Source: JBCDAP01 sp038747915 (GTDB lineage Bacteria; Planctomycetota; Phycisphaerae; Phycisphaerales; UBA1924). From it: DNA of 44,718 nucleotides. The position numbers and the translations under genes are program-made. Under the pieces are notes generated by a model. The model was not told the origin of the DNA. It saw only the letters and a program-made list of their open reading frames with translations, and did not search any database. This document shows positions 8,013 to 17,300 of the stretch, piece after piece (the first letter of the stretch is position 1; each line of letters opens with the position of its first letter). The stretch covers positions 1 to 44,718 of the forward strand of contig JBCDJJ010000023.1 in assembly GCA_038747915.1 (NCBI GenBank), given 5' to 3'.

Positions 8013-10022
8013 TCAGGCCTGTGTGGCGGCTGATGTCAGCCGCACCTTGGCCTTCTTCGCCTTGTTATTGGTGGGTTTGGTATCGATGATCTGGGCGAAT
8101 TCTGTTCCGCTGTTCTGGAAGGTGAGCCGGACGTGATCCACTCCGGCTGGGATCTGCACCACATGTCCTTCGCCGGCCGTCCCGGGCTCGCCGTCGGAGG
8201 CGAGATCGACCACCGGAACCGGCGTTTCGCGGTACACCAGCCGCACGCAGACGGGCGTGTGGTCCGAGACCCGATCAGCGAAGCTGGCGATCGACTGGTC
8301 GAGCCGGATGATCGCAGCGTCATCCCCCTGGATGGCACCGACTGGCACATCGCTGCTCACGACGATGTGGTCGAGCAGCGACCGGCGCGAGCCACCAACG
8401 TACGAGGCCGCCATGGCGTCCTGATCATCGGTCGTGAGTGCCACAAGGTCGGGAGCGTTTCGGAGGCTGGCGAAGACATCGTCGTCGATCCGGTCGTTGT
8501 AATCGCCGCCGAGGATCACAGGGAGGTCGTACGCGTAGTTGCGATGGCGCGCGGGCACATCCTCCGGGGCATTGCGGAGGACATCGACGATCGTTCGGAG
8601 GATCTCGCCGGCCCGCTTGCGTCGCGCCCGACTCAGGGCATCGCCCATCGCCTTCAGGTGAACCACGATGGCAATGAACTGGACCTCGGTGCCCCGCCCT
8701 TCGTCGATCGTGACTTTCGCAAACATGGGCTTTCTGGGAAAGACCGTCCTGCCGCGGATCTTCTCGGAGAGAACATCATCGAAGTGCGATCCAACCTTGG
8801 TGAGTGGCTGAACGTTGGTCGTGCGGGTGTCGTAAAGAATGGCGATATCCTGCCCGCCGGAGACATCGAGCAGTTCATAAGACATCGACAAACCGCGACG
8901 ACCGAGGGATTCAACGAGGCGGTCCATCGGCTCGGACTGGACCTCGACAAGGCCCAGCATATCCATCGACAAACGCTCGACAACACCGGCCACAGCCTCG
9001 ATACGCTGGCCTGAGACGCCACGGTTGAAGTGCTCGATGTTCCAGAAGCCCACATCGGCGAACTGACCAGAGCCGCGGTAGTCCGGCAGCTCGATTTCCT
9101 TGGGGTCGTCGGAGAGGCCGGCGGCATCGAAAAAACCGAGGAAGGGCGAGGTGTCTTCGACGCGTTCCAGCAGCGACTCAAGTTCCCGACGGTCCCCCTC
9201 TGCCTCGTGTCCGTGCGACTGCAAGTGACGCACGATGGCCGAGATCCTGATGCCCTCGTTCTCGGCGCGATCACCACGTTTCACTCCGGCGTGGTGCAGG
9301 GCGACGAGCTGCCACTCGTTGTTGAACACAGGCGAGCCGGAAGAGCCGGGATCGGTGTCGGTGCGGTAGCGGATGACCTTCGACTGCACGCGTATCACTC
9401 GGTTGGCATGAATAGCGATTTCCTTCGTGCGGCCTCTGGGGTGCTGGATGATGTTGACACGTTCGTGGCGCGTGACGATGGCGGGGTTCAACGAGAGCGC
9501 AATCGGCAGCGTGTGTGGTGGTACAGCTTCAGGGTCACAGCCCACAATCGTGAAGTCGAGTCCTCGATCTGTCACAAACATGCGTTCGGGACGGAGGGCT
9601 ACGATTGTCGGAGTTGCTTCGCCATCCAGCCCGAACTCGGCCACGCTCTCGTCCGCAGATTGCGAAGACTCAATCACATGATTATTCGTCATGATAAGGC
9701 CGGGCGCGATCAGGAAGCCTGTTCCATATCCACCTGGGACCGCGATGCGGCATACTGCTCGTGCACGCGTGGCTCCATCGCTTAAGAAGCTCGCTGGGAG
9801 GAAGTCCGCACCCTGATCGATCTTCTCGAAATAGCGTTCAATCTCCGACTCGGCATGGCGGCGTTCGGCATCGGTGGAGACATTGCCGAGATCGTGGATC
9901 AGGCGTGACGCTCGAGTGGCCACCAACTCCCGGAACTCGTCATCGCCGAGGTCCGTGTCGCTGAGAAAGGCATCAGGTCCGGGGCACATGAACTGCCCAT
10001 CCGCATGGTCACGCTCTGTCAT
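8013..10022 (-). CDS. Trypsin-like serine protease fused to EEP (DNase I-like) nuclease/phosphatase
   Basis: A 669-residue fusion with no signal peptide, so probably cytoplasmic. Residues 1-80 are acidic/helical. Residues about 85-265 are a chymotrypsin-fold protease with a complete triad: His115 in 'IMTNNHVI', Asp156 in 'GLDFTIV' and Ser228 in 'DPGSSGSPVFN'. Residues about 318-600 are an endonuclease/exonuclease/phosphatase domain: 'FWNIEHFN' (Asn328), 'LVEV' (Glu360), 'VVHLKA' (His455), 'GGDYND' (Asp507, Asn509), 'LLDHI' and 'SDHTPV' (Asp587, His588). The metal and catalytic positions all look intact. A C-terminal ~70-residue tail ends in Lys-rich sequence. GGAG lies 7 nt upstream of ATG 10022; upstream DNA is AT-rich. 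Joining protease and nuclease in one cytosolic protein suggests a toxin- or defence-like effector with the protease as trigger or processor; that is inference. Confidence 0.88.
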   Translation of the reverse strand: MTERDHADGQFMCPGPDAFLSDTDLGDDEFRELVATRASRLIHDLGNVSTDAERRHAESEIERYFEKIDQGADFLPASFLSDGATRARAVCRIAVPGGYGTGFLIAPGLIMTNNHVIESSQSADESVAEFGLDGEATPTIVALRPERMFVTDRGLDFTIVGCDPEAVPPHTLPIALSLNPAIVTRHERVNIIQHPRGRTKEIAIHANRVIRVQSKVIRYRTDTDPGSSGSPVFNNEWQLVALHHAGVKRGDRAENEGIRISAIVRHLQSHGHEAEGDRRELESLLERVEDTSPFLGFFDAAGLSDDPKEIELPDYRGSGQFADVGFWNIEHFNRGVSGQRIEAVAGVVERLSMDMLGLVEVQSEPMDRLVESLGRRGLSMSYELLDVSGGQDIAILYDTRTTNVQPLTKVGSHFDDVLSEKIRGRTVFPRKPMFAKVTIDEGRGTEVQFIAIVVHLKAMGDALSRARRKRAGEILRTIVDVLRNAPEDVPARHRNYAYDLPVILGGDYNDRIDDDVFASLRNAPDLVALTTDDQDAMAASYVGGSRRSLLDHIVVSSDVPVGAIQGDDAAIIRLDQSIASFADRVSDHTPVCVRLVYRETPVPVVDLASDGEPGTAGEGHVVQIPAGVDHVRLTFQNSGTEFAQIIDTKPTNNKAKKAKVRLTSAATQA

Positions 10023-10239
10023 CTCAAATCTCCTACAAATGCCTATTAAGTATACAACGCAGACTCAATCATCAATATCAGATTTGCTGGAAACATATAT
10101 TTGAGTCTTAATGCCACCGATGTGCGGACACTTCTCGCGATCGTTGTACGAAAGGTCTCCTATAAACTACTTCACGAAAACGAGATAGAGCACAGAACGT
10201 GGGTGTCCTGGCCACATCGTTGTGTGAGTTCAGAATCGG
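10023..10239. other. AT-rich intergenic region upstream of the protease-nuclease gene
   Basis: About 217 bases, visibly much richer in A+T than the surrounding genes. It must contain the promoter of the protease-nuclease gene (minus strand) and the 3' end of the peroxiredoxin-like transcript. No convincing promoter hexamers, terminator or RNA gene were identified. Confidence 0.4.
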
Positions 10240-10785
10240 CTAGGTGCCGGGCGTGACCAACGCGGCGTAGTCCGGCCGATCGGCCGCCGACGTGTGGCGA
10301 AACTCGCGCACGATCCGCCCGTCTCGCACCAGGAACACCCCGGGCATCTGGAGCCCATCGCCCTGCAGCGCCCCGACCCAGTGCCCATCGAAGAGCGCCG
10401 CCTGCACGCCGCGCACCCACACCTTCCCGCCGAACAGCTGCCCGATCGTGCCGCGCTTCAGATCGAACGCGGTGTAGAGCGTCTTCTCAGGATCACCCAC
10501 ATGGTGCGCACGTTCGAGGCCGTACCGATGGAAGAACGTCGCGGCCGCCTTCGCCTCACCCATCATGTGTACGAACACCACCGTCGCGTGATCTTCGATC
10601 GAGGCCCGCTGGTGTGCGACGTCCGCTGCCGCCTCGCGGCAGAACGTGCATCCCAGATGCCGCAAGAACACCAGCAGCACCGGACGCTCGCGCGTGAGCC
10701 CGAGTAGGTCCGAACCCGCTGAGGTGGTCACGCCGGTAAGCGCCGCCGAGACATCAACGCCCGTCTCCGCGCTCGCCTCACTCAT
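10240..10785 (-). CDS. Peroxiredoxin-like AhpC/TSA-type thioredoxin-fold protein
   Basis: A 181-residue thioredoxin-fold protein of the AhpC-TSA_2 type, a probable thiol redox or peroxide-handling enzyme. The signature 'LVFLRHLGCTFCREAAADV' places the redox pair at Cys46 and Cys49 (CxxC) after a beta-strand, followed by 'VVFVHMMGEAKAAATFF'. The C-terminal 'MPGVFLVRDGRIVREFRH' is the typical beta-hairpin of this fold. No signal peptide, so cytoplasmic. Its ATG lies 8 nt inside the end of the membrane-protein gene on the same strand, implying translational coupling and a shared function. The electron donor is unknown. Confidence 0.82.
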   Translation of the reverse strand: MSEASAETGVDVSAALTGVTTSAGSDLLGLTRERPVLLVFLRHLGCTFCREAAADVAHQRASIEDHATVVFVHMMGEAKAAATFFHRYGLERAHHVGDPEKTLYTAFDLKRGTIGQLFGGKVWVRGVQAALFDGHWVGALQGDGLQMPGVFLVRDGRIVREFRHTSAADRPDYAALVTPGT

Positions 10786-11230
10786 GCGTCTCGCTCCGCT
10801 TGGCTTGCCACGTGCCCCACAGTATGAGGGTGAACGGCACCCACCAGATCAGATCATTCGTGAGGATCGTCCATCCGAAGGTGACCGGGAAGATCTCCTT
10901 CACGAACACGGCGTCGACGAACCCGATGGGTCCGAAAACTTTGCCCAGCATGCCGACCAGCACGATCGGCCAGTGCCGCCTCGGGTCGCTCGCAGCGACC
11001 CAGTAGCCCACGCCGTACACGCCCACGATCATCCCGACGCACTGCCAGATCGCGAGCCCGCCCGGCGTGAGCCCCCCGACGCCGAACCACCCGAGAAACG
11101 TCGCCGGTGCGAGCACCACAATCGCCCCCCACACGACGTTGTAGATCGCGGCCAATCGGAGCACCATGGGAGCCCAGGCGGGGGTGGTTGACGGGGCAGA
11201 TCGATCCATGCGGGCGGGTTCGCTCATCAC
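10778..11230 (-). CDS. Small multi-pass membrane protein paired with the peroxiredoxin-like protein
   Basis: A 150-residue protein with about four hydrophobic helices: 'LRLAAIYNVVWGAIVVLAP', the segment around 'LAIWQCVGMIVGVYGVGYWV', 'WPIVLVGMLGKVFGPIGFV' and 'WWVPFTLILWGTW'. N- and C-termini are polar. It is the first gene of a two-gene operon with the thiol redox protein; the stop codon overlaps the next start by 8 nt. The function is not known. It might anchor the redox partner or transfer reducing equivalents across the membrane, but only one Cys lies in a helix and no CxxC is present. Two adjacent ATG codons (11230, 11227) are possible starts. Confidence 0.75.
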   Translation of the reverse strand: MMSEPARMDRSAPSTTPAWAPMVLRLAAIYNVVWGAIVVLAPATFLGWFGVGGLTPGGLAIWQCVGMIVGVYGVGYWVAASDPRRHWPIVLVGMLGKVFGPIGFVDAVFVKEIFPVTFGWTILTNDLIWWVPFTLILWGTWQAKRSETHE

Positions 11231-11372
11231 GCGGTACGGATGCCCAACTTTCGGTCAATGTCCGTCTCCACGCCCGCTCAAGCTACTATTTCAGCTCACA
11301 GCGAGTCATTCGATCGAGTTGATGAGCAATCTGTGTCGAGACCGCCCCAGATGGGTGCTTTGGAGGAGTCGC

Positions 11373-14351
11373 ATGATGATGCCAGCGTTCGGTGCGTCGC
11401 TCGGGGTGATGCGACTCGTGGTGGTGGCCGTACTCGCGAGCGTCACAGCCGGTGGTGCGTGGTCGCAGGGTGTCAACCCCGGTGACGAGCCCGATGCCCT
11501 GGCGGCGAAGTACAACAACACCCGGCTCCACCCGATCATCGGGCCGGCGTACCGCGGAGCCCTCAATTCGGCACCGGTCTTCGAAGAGGCGTGGGCCGGC
11601 ACCCCGTTCGACCCCATCCCGGAGATCGCCGCGGAGGAGGGCATGATTGTGCCGTGCCCACCGGAGGGGATCTTCGAGGGTGAGCCGAACTGCGGGTTCG
11701 ACGACCGCGGGCTCGTGAACGGCGGGTGCGGTTCCGAGCTGCAGGGCTTCACCCAGATCGGGTGCGGCGAGACGGTGTGCTCGACGTTCAGCTTCAACGG
11801 TGTGCTCGCCGACCGCGACTGGTACCGCGTCAACGTCTTCGACTTCGACACCGAGCTGACGATCCGCGTAACCGGCAGCCGGGACATTGTCGTGGCGTTC
11901 GCCGCCCAGGCGACCGTCGGCGGCACTGCGAGCTGCCTGACGTGGTTCGGCAATGGCGCGCAGGTCGAGCCGGTCGCCACGTTCGACGCGTTCGAGGAGG
12001 GATCGATCTCCTTGTGTGTCGATCCTGGGACGTACTTCTTCTTCGTGCAGGCGAACGAGCTGAGCTCACCGTTCTCCTGCGGGGCGACGTACACGGTGTC
12101 GGTCGACGCGGTCGACGACTTCGGCACGTGCCCGACCTGCCCGCTCGGCGCTTGCTGCACCGAGCTCGGGTGCGACGACGGGCCGGCGAACACCGGGATC
12201 ACCGAGCTCGACTGCGACGAGCTCGACGGGACATTCCTAGGCGGCGGCACGGTGTGTCTTCCCGGGTCGTGCGAGACACCGCCCAACGATCTGTGCGCGG
12301 ATGCGCTCCCGATCACCTGCGGCGACACCGTGCAGGCCGACATGTTCAACGCGCTCGTCGAGCCCAACGAGCCCGTGCCATCGTGCGATCTCGGCGGCTT
12401 CGTCGGAACCGTGTGGTACACCTTCGAGGGTACGGGCGGCGAGGTGTTCCTCAGCACCTGCGGCACCGAGGCCATCGACGCGAACGCCTATGACTCGGTG
12501 ATCACCGTGTACCGCGCCGACTCGTGCTCCCAGATCTTCCAGATGAGCCCGAACGAGGTCGGGTGCAATCACGACGGCTTCTGCGGGAACCTCGGTCAGC
12601 TGTCCCAGCTGTGCGTGCCGACCGAGGCCGGCGCGACGTACTACGTGTCGCTCCAGGTGTTCAACGATGCGCGGCGCGGGATCTACGAGCTCGCCATGAG
12701 CTGCGATGATTGCCCGGAGCCGCCCACGGGTGCGTGCTGCCGGACACAGTCGGGCACCGGCGAGTGTCTCGAGGGTCGGACCGAGACACAGTGCTTCTTC
12801 GAGGGCGGGGTGTACCTGGGCGACGACACGACGTGCGCCGGTATCGGCGATCTCTGCCCGACCACCGCGCCGACCAACGACGAGCCGGAAACGGCGCTGC
12901 CCATCGAGATTGGTGTCTCGGCGTTCGGTAACACCACGCTCGCCGACGGCGAGCTCAACGCCAGCTGCTCGATCCCCGTGGACACGAGCGGGCTGTACTA
13001 CACGGTCGTCGGGAATGGCAAGCGGTTGACCGCCTCGACCTGCCGCCCGGGCACGTCGCTCGGCTTCGACACACGGCTGCACGTGTACTGCGACGCTACC
13101 GGCACCTTCCCCGAGTGCGTGGCAGCGAGCGAGGACATCGGCGGCTCCTGCGGGGGCACCTCGGCCACCTCGTGGTGCTCCGAACCCGGGCGGACGTACA
13201 CGATCCTGGTGAGCGGGTTCGACGAGAGCAACTTCGGCCCCTTCGAGCTCTTGGTGACGGAGTCGGAGGACTGTGACAACCCGCCGCCGTGCGCGGATGT
13301 GCTGAGCTGTAGCGTTCCCTGCGGCGCCGGCATCCTTGACCCCGATGAGGGCAACTGCTCGACGAACTTCATCGACACCTTCAACGGCGGGTGCGAGATC
13401 GACGCGATCACCCCGCAGTTCCGCGACATCGAGCTCGGCCAGACGGTGTGCGGCACGAGCGGTAGCTTCACGCTCGGCAACGCGTTCGCGAGCGACGAGG
13501 ACTGGATGCGCTTCGAGGTGCTCGACCCCTCCGAGGTGACCGTGCAGGCCGACGCTTCGTTCATGTACGTGATCGCGATCGAGCGCGTACAGCCTGACAC
13601 CGTGTGCCAGCTCGAAGTCATCGAGCAGCGCGCCGCGACGATCTGTCAGACCACCAGTGTCACGACAACGCTCGAGCCGGGCACGTACTACCTGTCGATC
13701 CGGCCGCAGTCGACGTTCAACACCTCCTGCTTCTTGTCGCAGTACACGATCTCCACGTCGGCCCAGGTGATCGAGAGCACCGGCGCGTGCTGCCTCTCAC
13801 GGTGCGACTGCCAGATCACCACCGCCGAGTTCTGCGCGACCGCGGGCGGCGAGTTCGGGGGCGTCGGGTCGACCTGCGAGAGCGTCGAGTGCAACCCGTG
13901 TCCGACCGACTTCGACGGGGATGAAGTGGTCGACGCCGACGACTTCTTGACCGCGATCATCGCGTTCGGCGCCAATGATTCGGCCGATGTGGACTGTGAT
14001 GGTGACACGGATGCGATCGACTTCCTCGCGGTGCTGGTAGATTTCGGTTCGACGTGCGGTCTCACGCCCGGCGCGTGCTGCCTGTCGCAGTGCGGGTGCG
14101 GCGAGGTGCTCCTCTCGGAATGCGTGGACGCGGGCGGTGTGTTCCTGGGAAACGGCACCACGTGTGAGACGAACACGTGTCTCACCTGCCCGGGCGATGT
14201 GAATAACGATGGAGACCGCAACGCGGACGACTTCCTCGCGGTGTTGGTCGCGTTCGGCGGTGGACCCGGCGGTGACTTCGACTGCGACGGCGACACCGAC
14301 GCGGATGACTTCATCGGGATGCTGACCGTGTTCGGCTCGCCCTGCCCGTGA
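11373..14351 (+). CDS. Large secreted Cys-rich protein with GACC modules and two dockerin-like modules
   Basis: A 992-residue exported protein. A signal peptide covers about residues 1-31 (hydrophobic 'LVVVAVLASVTAGG', cleavage near 'AWSQ'). The body has four beta-sandwich, PPC-like segments with 'DWYRVNVFDFDTE', 'VWYTFEGTGGEVFLSTCG', 'LYYTVVGNGKRLTASTC' and 'DWMRFEVLDPSEVTV'. Four Cys modules begin 'GACC' (near residues 258, 452, 803, 900). Two dockerin-like calcium modules with paired D-x-D-x-D loops, 'DFDGDEVVDADDFL' and 'NNDGDRNADDFLAV', end the protein (about 843-894 and 938-992). This resembles the GC-type dockerin C-terminus found in Phycisphaerae surface proteins, thought to act as a cell-surface anchor. 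ATG 11373 has GGAGGAG 4 nt upstream. Convergent with uvrA, 10-nt gap. Confidence 0.85.
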   Translation: MMMPAFGASLGVMRLVVVAVLASVTAGGAWSQGVNPGDEPDALAAKYNNTRLHPIIGPAYRGALNSAPVFEEAWAGTPFDPIPEIAAEEGMIVPCPPEGIFEGEPNCGFDDRGLVNGGCGSELQGFTQIGCGETVCSTFSFNGVLADRDWYRVNVFDFDTELTIRVTGSRDIVVAFAAQATVGGTASCLTWFGNGAQVEPVATFDAFEEGSISLCVDPGTYFFFVQANELSSPFSCGATYTVSVDAVDDFGTCPTCPLGACCTELGCDDGPANTGITELDCDELDGTFLGGGTVCLPGSCETPPNDLCADALPITCGDTVQADMFNALVEPNEPVPSCDLGGFVGTVWYTFEGTGGEVFLSTCGTEAIDANAYDSVITVYRADSCSQIFQMSPNEVGCNHDGFCGNLGQLSQLCVPTEAGATYYVSLQVFNDARRGIYELAMSCDDCPEPPTGACCRTQSGTGECLEGRTETQCFFEGGVYLGDDTTCAGIGDLCPTTAPTNDEPETALPIEIGVSAFGNTTLADGELNASCSIPVDTSGLYYTVVGNGKRLTASTCRPGTSLGFDTRLHVYCDATGTFPECVAASEDIGGSCGGTSATSWCSEPGRTYTILVSGFDESNFGPFELLVTESEDCDNPPPCADVLSCSVPCGAGILDPDEGNCSTNFIDTFNGGCEIDAITPQFRDIELGQTVCGTSGSFTLGNAFASDEDWMRFEVLDPSEVTVQADASFMYVIAIERVQPDTVCQLEVIEQRAATICQTTSVTTTLEPGTYYLSIRPQSTFNTSCFLSQYTISTSAQVIESTGACCLSRCDCQITTAEFCATAGGEFGGVGSTCESVECNPCPTDFDGDEVVDADDFLTAIIAFGANDSADVDCDGDTDAIDFLAVLVDFGSTCGLTPGACCLSQCGCGEVLLSECVDAGGVFLGNGTTCETNTCLTCPGDVNNDGDRNADDFLAVLVAFGGGPGGDFDCDGDTDADDFIGMLTVFGSPCP

Positions 14352-14361
14352 GCCGCGCGGT

Positions 14362-17300
14362 TCAACCCGCCAGCAGCGGCCCGAGGTACCGGCCGGTATG
14401 ACTCGAGGTGTTCGCTGCGACCTGCTCGGGCGTCCCGCTCGCGATGACCTGCCCGCCGCCCGCGCCGCCCTCGGGGCCGAGATCAACGATCCAGTCGGCG
14501 CACTTGATCACGTCGAGGTTGTGCTCGATCACCACGAGTGTGTTGCCGGCATCGGCGAGGCGGTGCAGCACACCGACGAGCTTGCGGACATCCTCGAAGT
14601 GCAGGCCGGTGGTCGGTTCGTCGAGGACGTAGAGCGTGTGCGCGCCAAGGCCTTCGCCGCGTGACGAGACTCCCTTGCCGAGCTCGGTGGCGAGCTTGAC
14701 ACGCTGGGCCTCGCCGCCCGAGAGCTGCGTGCTGGGCTGACCGAGGGTGAGGTAGCCGAGGCCGACATCGCGGAGACACTCGGCGAACCGTGAGATCTTG
14801 CCGTGGTTGGCGAAAAAGTCGCAGGCCTCCTCGACGGTCATGGCGAGGACCTCAGCGATGTTCTTGCCGCGGTACCGGACGTCGAGGGTCTCGCGGTTGT
14901 ACCGGCTGCCCTGGCACACCTCGCACTCGACGTACACATCGGGCAGGAAGTGCATCTCGATCTTCTTGGTGCCCTGGCCCTGGCATGATTCGCACCGGCC
15001 GCCCTTGACGTTGAAGCTGAATCGGCCGGGCTTGTACCCGCGGATCTGCGCCTCCTTGGTCTTGGTGAAGACCTGGCGGATCTCGTCGAACATGTTGGTG
15101 TACGTGGCGGGGTTGGAGCGCGGTGTGCGGCCGATGGGCGACTGGTCGACCTCGATGACGCGGTCGAGCTTGCCGAGGCCGTTGACGCGTGTGTGCTTGC
15201 CCGGCTTGGTGCGTGAGCCGGTGATCTCCCGCTTGGCCACCGCGAGCAGGATGTCGTTGACCAGCGTGCTCTTGCCGGATCCGGACACGCCCGTCACGCA
15301 CACGATGCCGCCGAGCGGAAATGCGGCGTCGACCTTCTTCAGGTTGTTCTCCGCAGCCCCTTTCACGACGATCGCCCGTGTCTCGGCGACGTCGCGGCGC
15401 TCGTTCGGCACCTCGATCGATCGTGCGCCGGAGAGGTACAGGCCGGTGACGGAGTCGGCGCAGTCGCAGATCTCGTCGACCGTGCCCGCCGCGACAACGG
15501 TGCCGCCGTGGACACCGGGTCCCGGGCCGACGTCGACCAGATAATCGGCTGCACGGATCATCTCCTCGTCGTGCTCGACCACGATCACGGTGTTGCCGAT
15601 GTCGGCGAGGTGACGGAGTGTGCGGATGAGCCGGCCGTTGTCGCGCTGATGGAGGCCGATGGTCGGCTCGTCGAGCACGTAGCACGCGCCAACGAGTCCT
15701 GAGCCGACCTGGGTGGCCAGCCGGATCCGCTGGGCTTCACCGCCGGAGAGCGTGGCCGTTTTGCGGTCGAGCGAGAGGTACTCGAGACCGACCGAGGCGA
15801 GGAAGCCGAGTCGAGCCTTGACCTCCCGCACGATCGGGCCAGCGATCTGCTCCTGCTCGGGTGTGAGCTCGAGTGCCTCGAGCACCTCCAGCGCCTCGGT
15901 GATCGTGAGGGTCGTGAGGTCGGCGATCGTGACCGCGTGGGGATCGCTCACCAGACCGTGTCGCTTCCGAGCATCCACCACCCGCTTCGGCAGCGTGGCG
16001 CGTGTGCGGACGAGCACGCTCAGCGACTCGATCCGGAGGCGGGCGCCGAAGCACTGCGGGCACTCGTGCGCAGCCATGAACTGGTGCAGGTGGTCCTTGG
16101 CCCACTGCGAGTCGGTCTTTTCGAACCACTCGTGCAGAATGTTGATGACGCCGGCCCAGCGCCCATCGCGCCAGGCGTTGGCAGGGGTGTCGTGGTCGCG
16201 CTCGTCGCCGTAGAGGAGCAACTCGTAGAGGTCGTCTGGCATGCCCTCCAGCGGGGCGTCGTAGTCCCAGTTGTGCATGCGGCAGAAGCGGCGGAGGAGT
16301 TTGGGGTAGTACATCCCGCCCGGGCCGTTCTTCTTCCACGGGGCGATGCCGCCGTGGCGGAGCGAGCGTTCGTAGTCGGGGACCACGAGATCTTCATCGA
16401 ACTCGTGGATCGAGCCGAGGCCGTCGCACCGTGGGCAGGCGCCGAACGGCGAGTTAAAAGAAAAAATGCGGGGCTCGAGTTCGGCGAGCGCGCAGTGGGG
16501 ATGAATCGGGCAGGCGTAGTGCTCGCTGAACGTCTGGTCGGTCCAGGTCTTTGCATCACTCTTGCTCGAGCCCTTGCCCTCGGACTCGGCGGAGATGATG
16601 ACCACCCCCTCCCCGAGTTTGAGCGCGGTCTCCACCGACTCGACAAGACGCTGACGGGCGTCGGCTTTCACGACGATGCGGTCGACCACCGCCTCGATGG
16701 TGTGCTTCTCGTATCGACCGAGTTTGAGCGGGTTCTCGCCGCCGGCCTTGAGCGCCTCGCGGAGATCGATCACCTCGCCATTGACGCGTGCTCGCACGAA
16801 GCCCCGGCCGACCAGGCCCTGGAGCACATCGGCGTGGTAGCCCTTCTTTGCGACAACGACCGGCGCGAGCACCATGAGGCGCGTGCCCTCGTCCATCGCG
16901 GCGATGGTCGCTGCGATCTGGCTCGGGTTGCTCGCGGTGATCCGTTCGCCGCACCGAGCCGTGACCTCGCCCTTCTTGTTGATCTTCGTCGGTTCCCAGC
17001 ACGTGGGCGTGCCGATGCGGGCGAAGAGCAGGCGCAGGTAATCGTAGATCTCGGTGCTGGTCGACACCGTGGAGCGTGGGTTGTGGCCGCTCGACCGCTG
17101 CTCGATGGCGATCGTGGGGGGGAGGCCCTCGATGTCATCAACATCGGGTTTCTTGAGTTGATCGAGAAACTGGCGGGCGTACGCCGAGAGCGACTCCATG
17201 TACTTCCGCTGACCTTCAGCGAAGATCGTATCGAACGCGAGCGAACTCTTCCCCGAACCCGACAGACCGGTGACGACGACGAGCGCATCGTGCGGCACAT

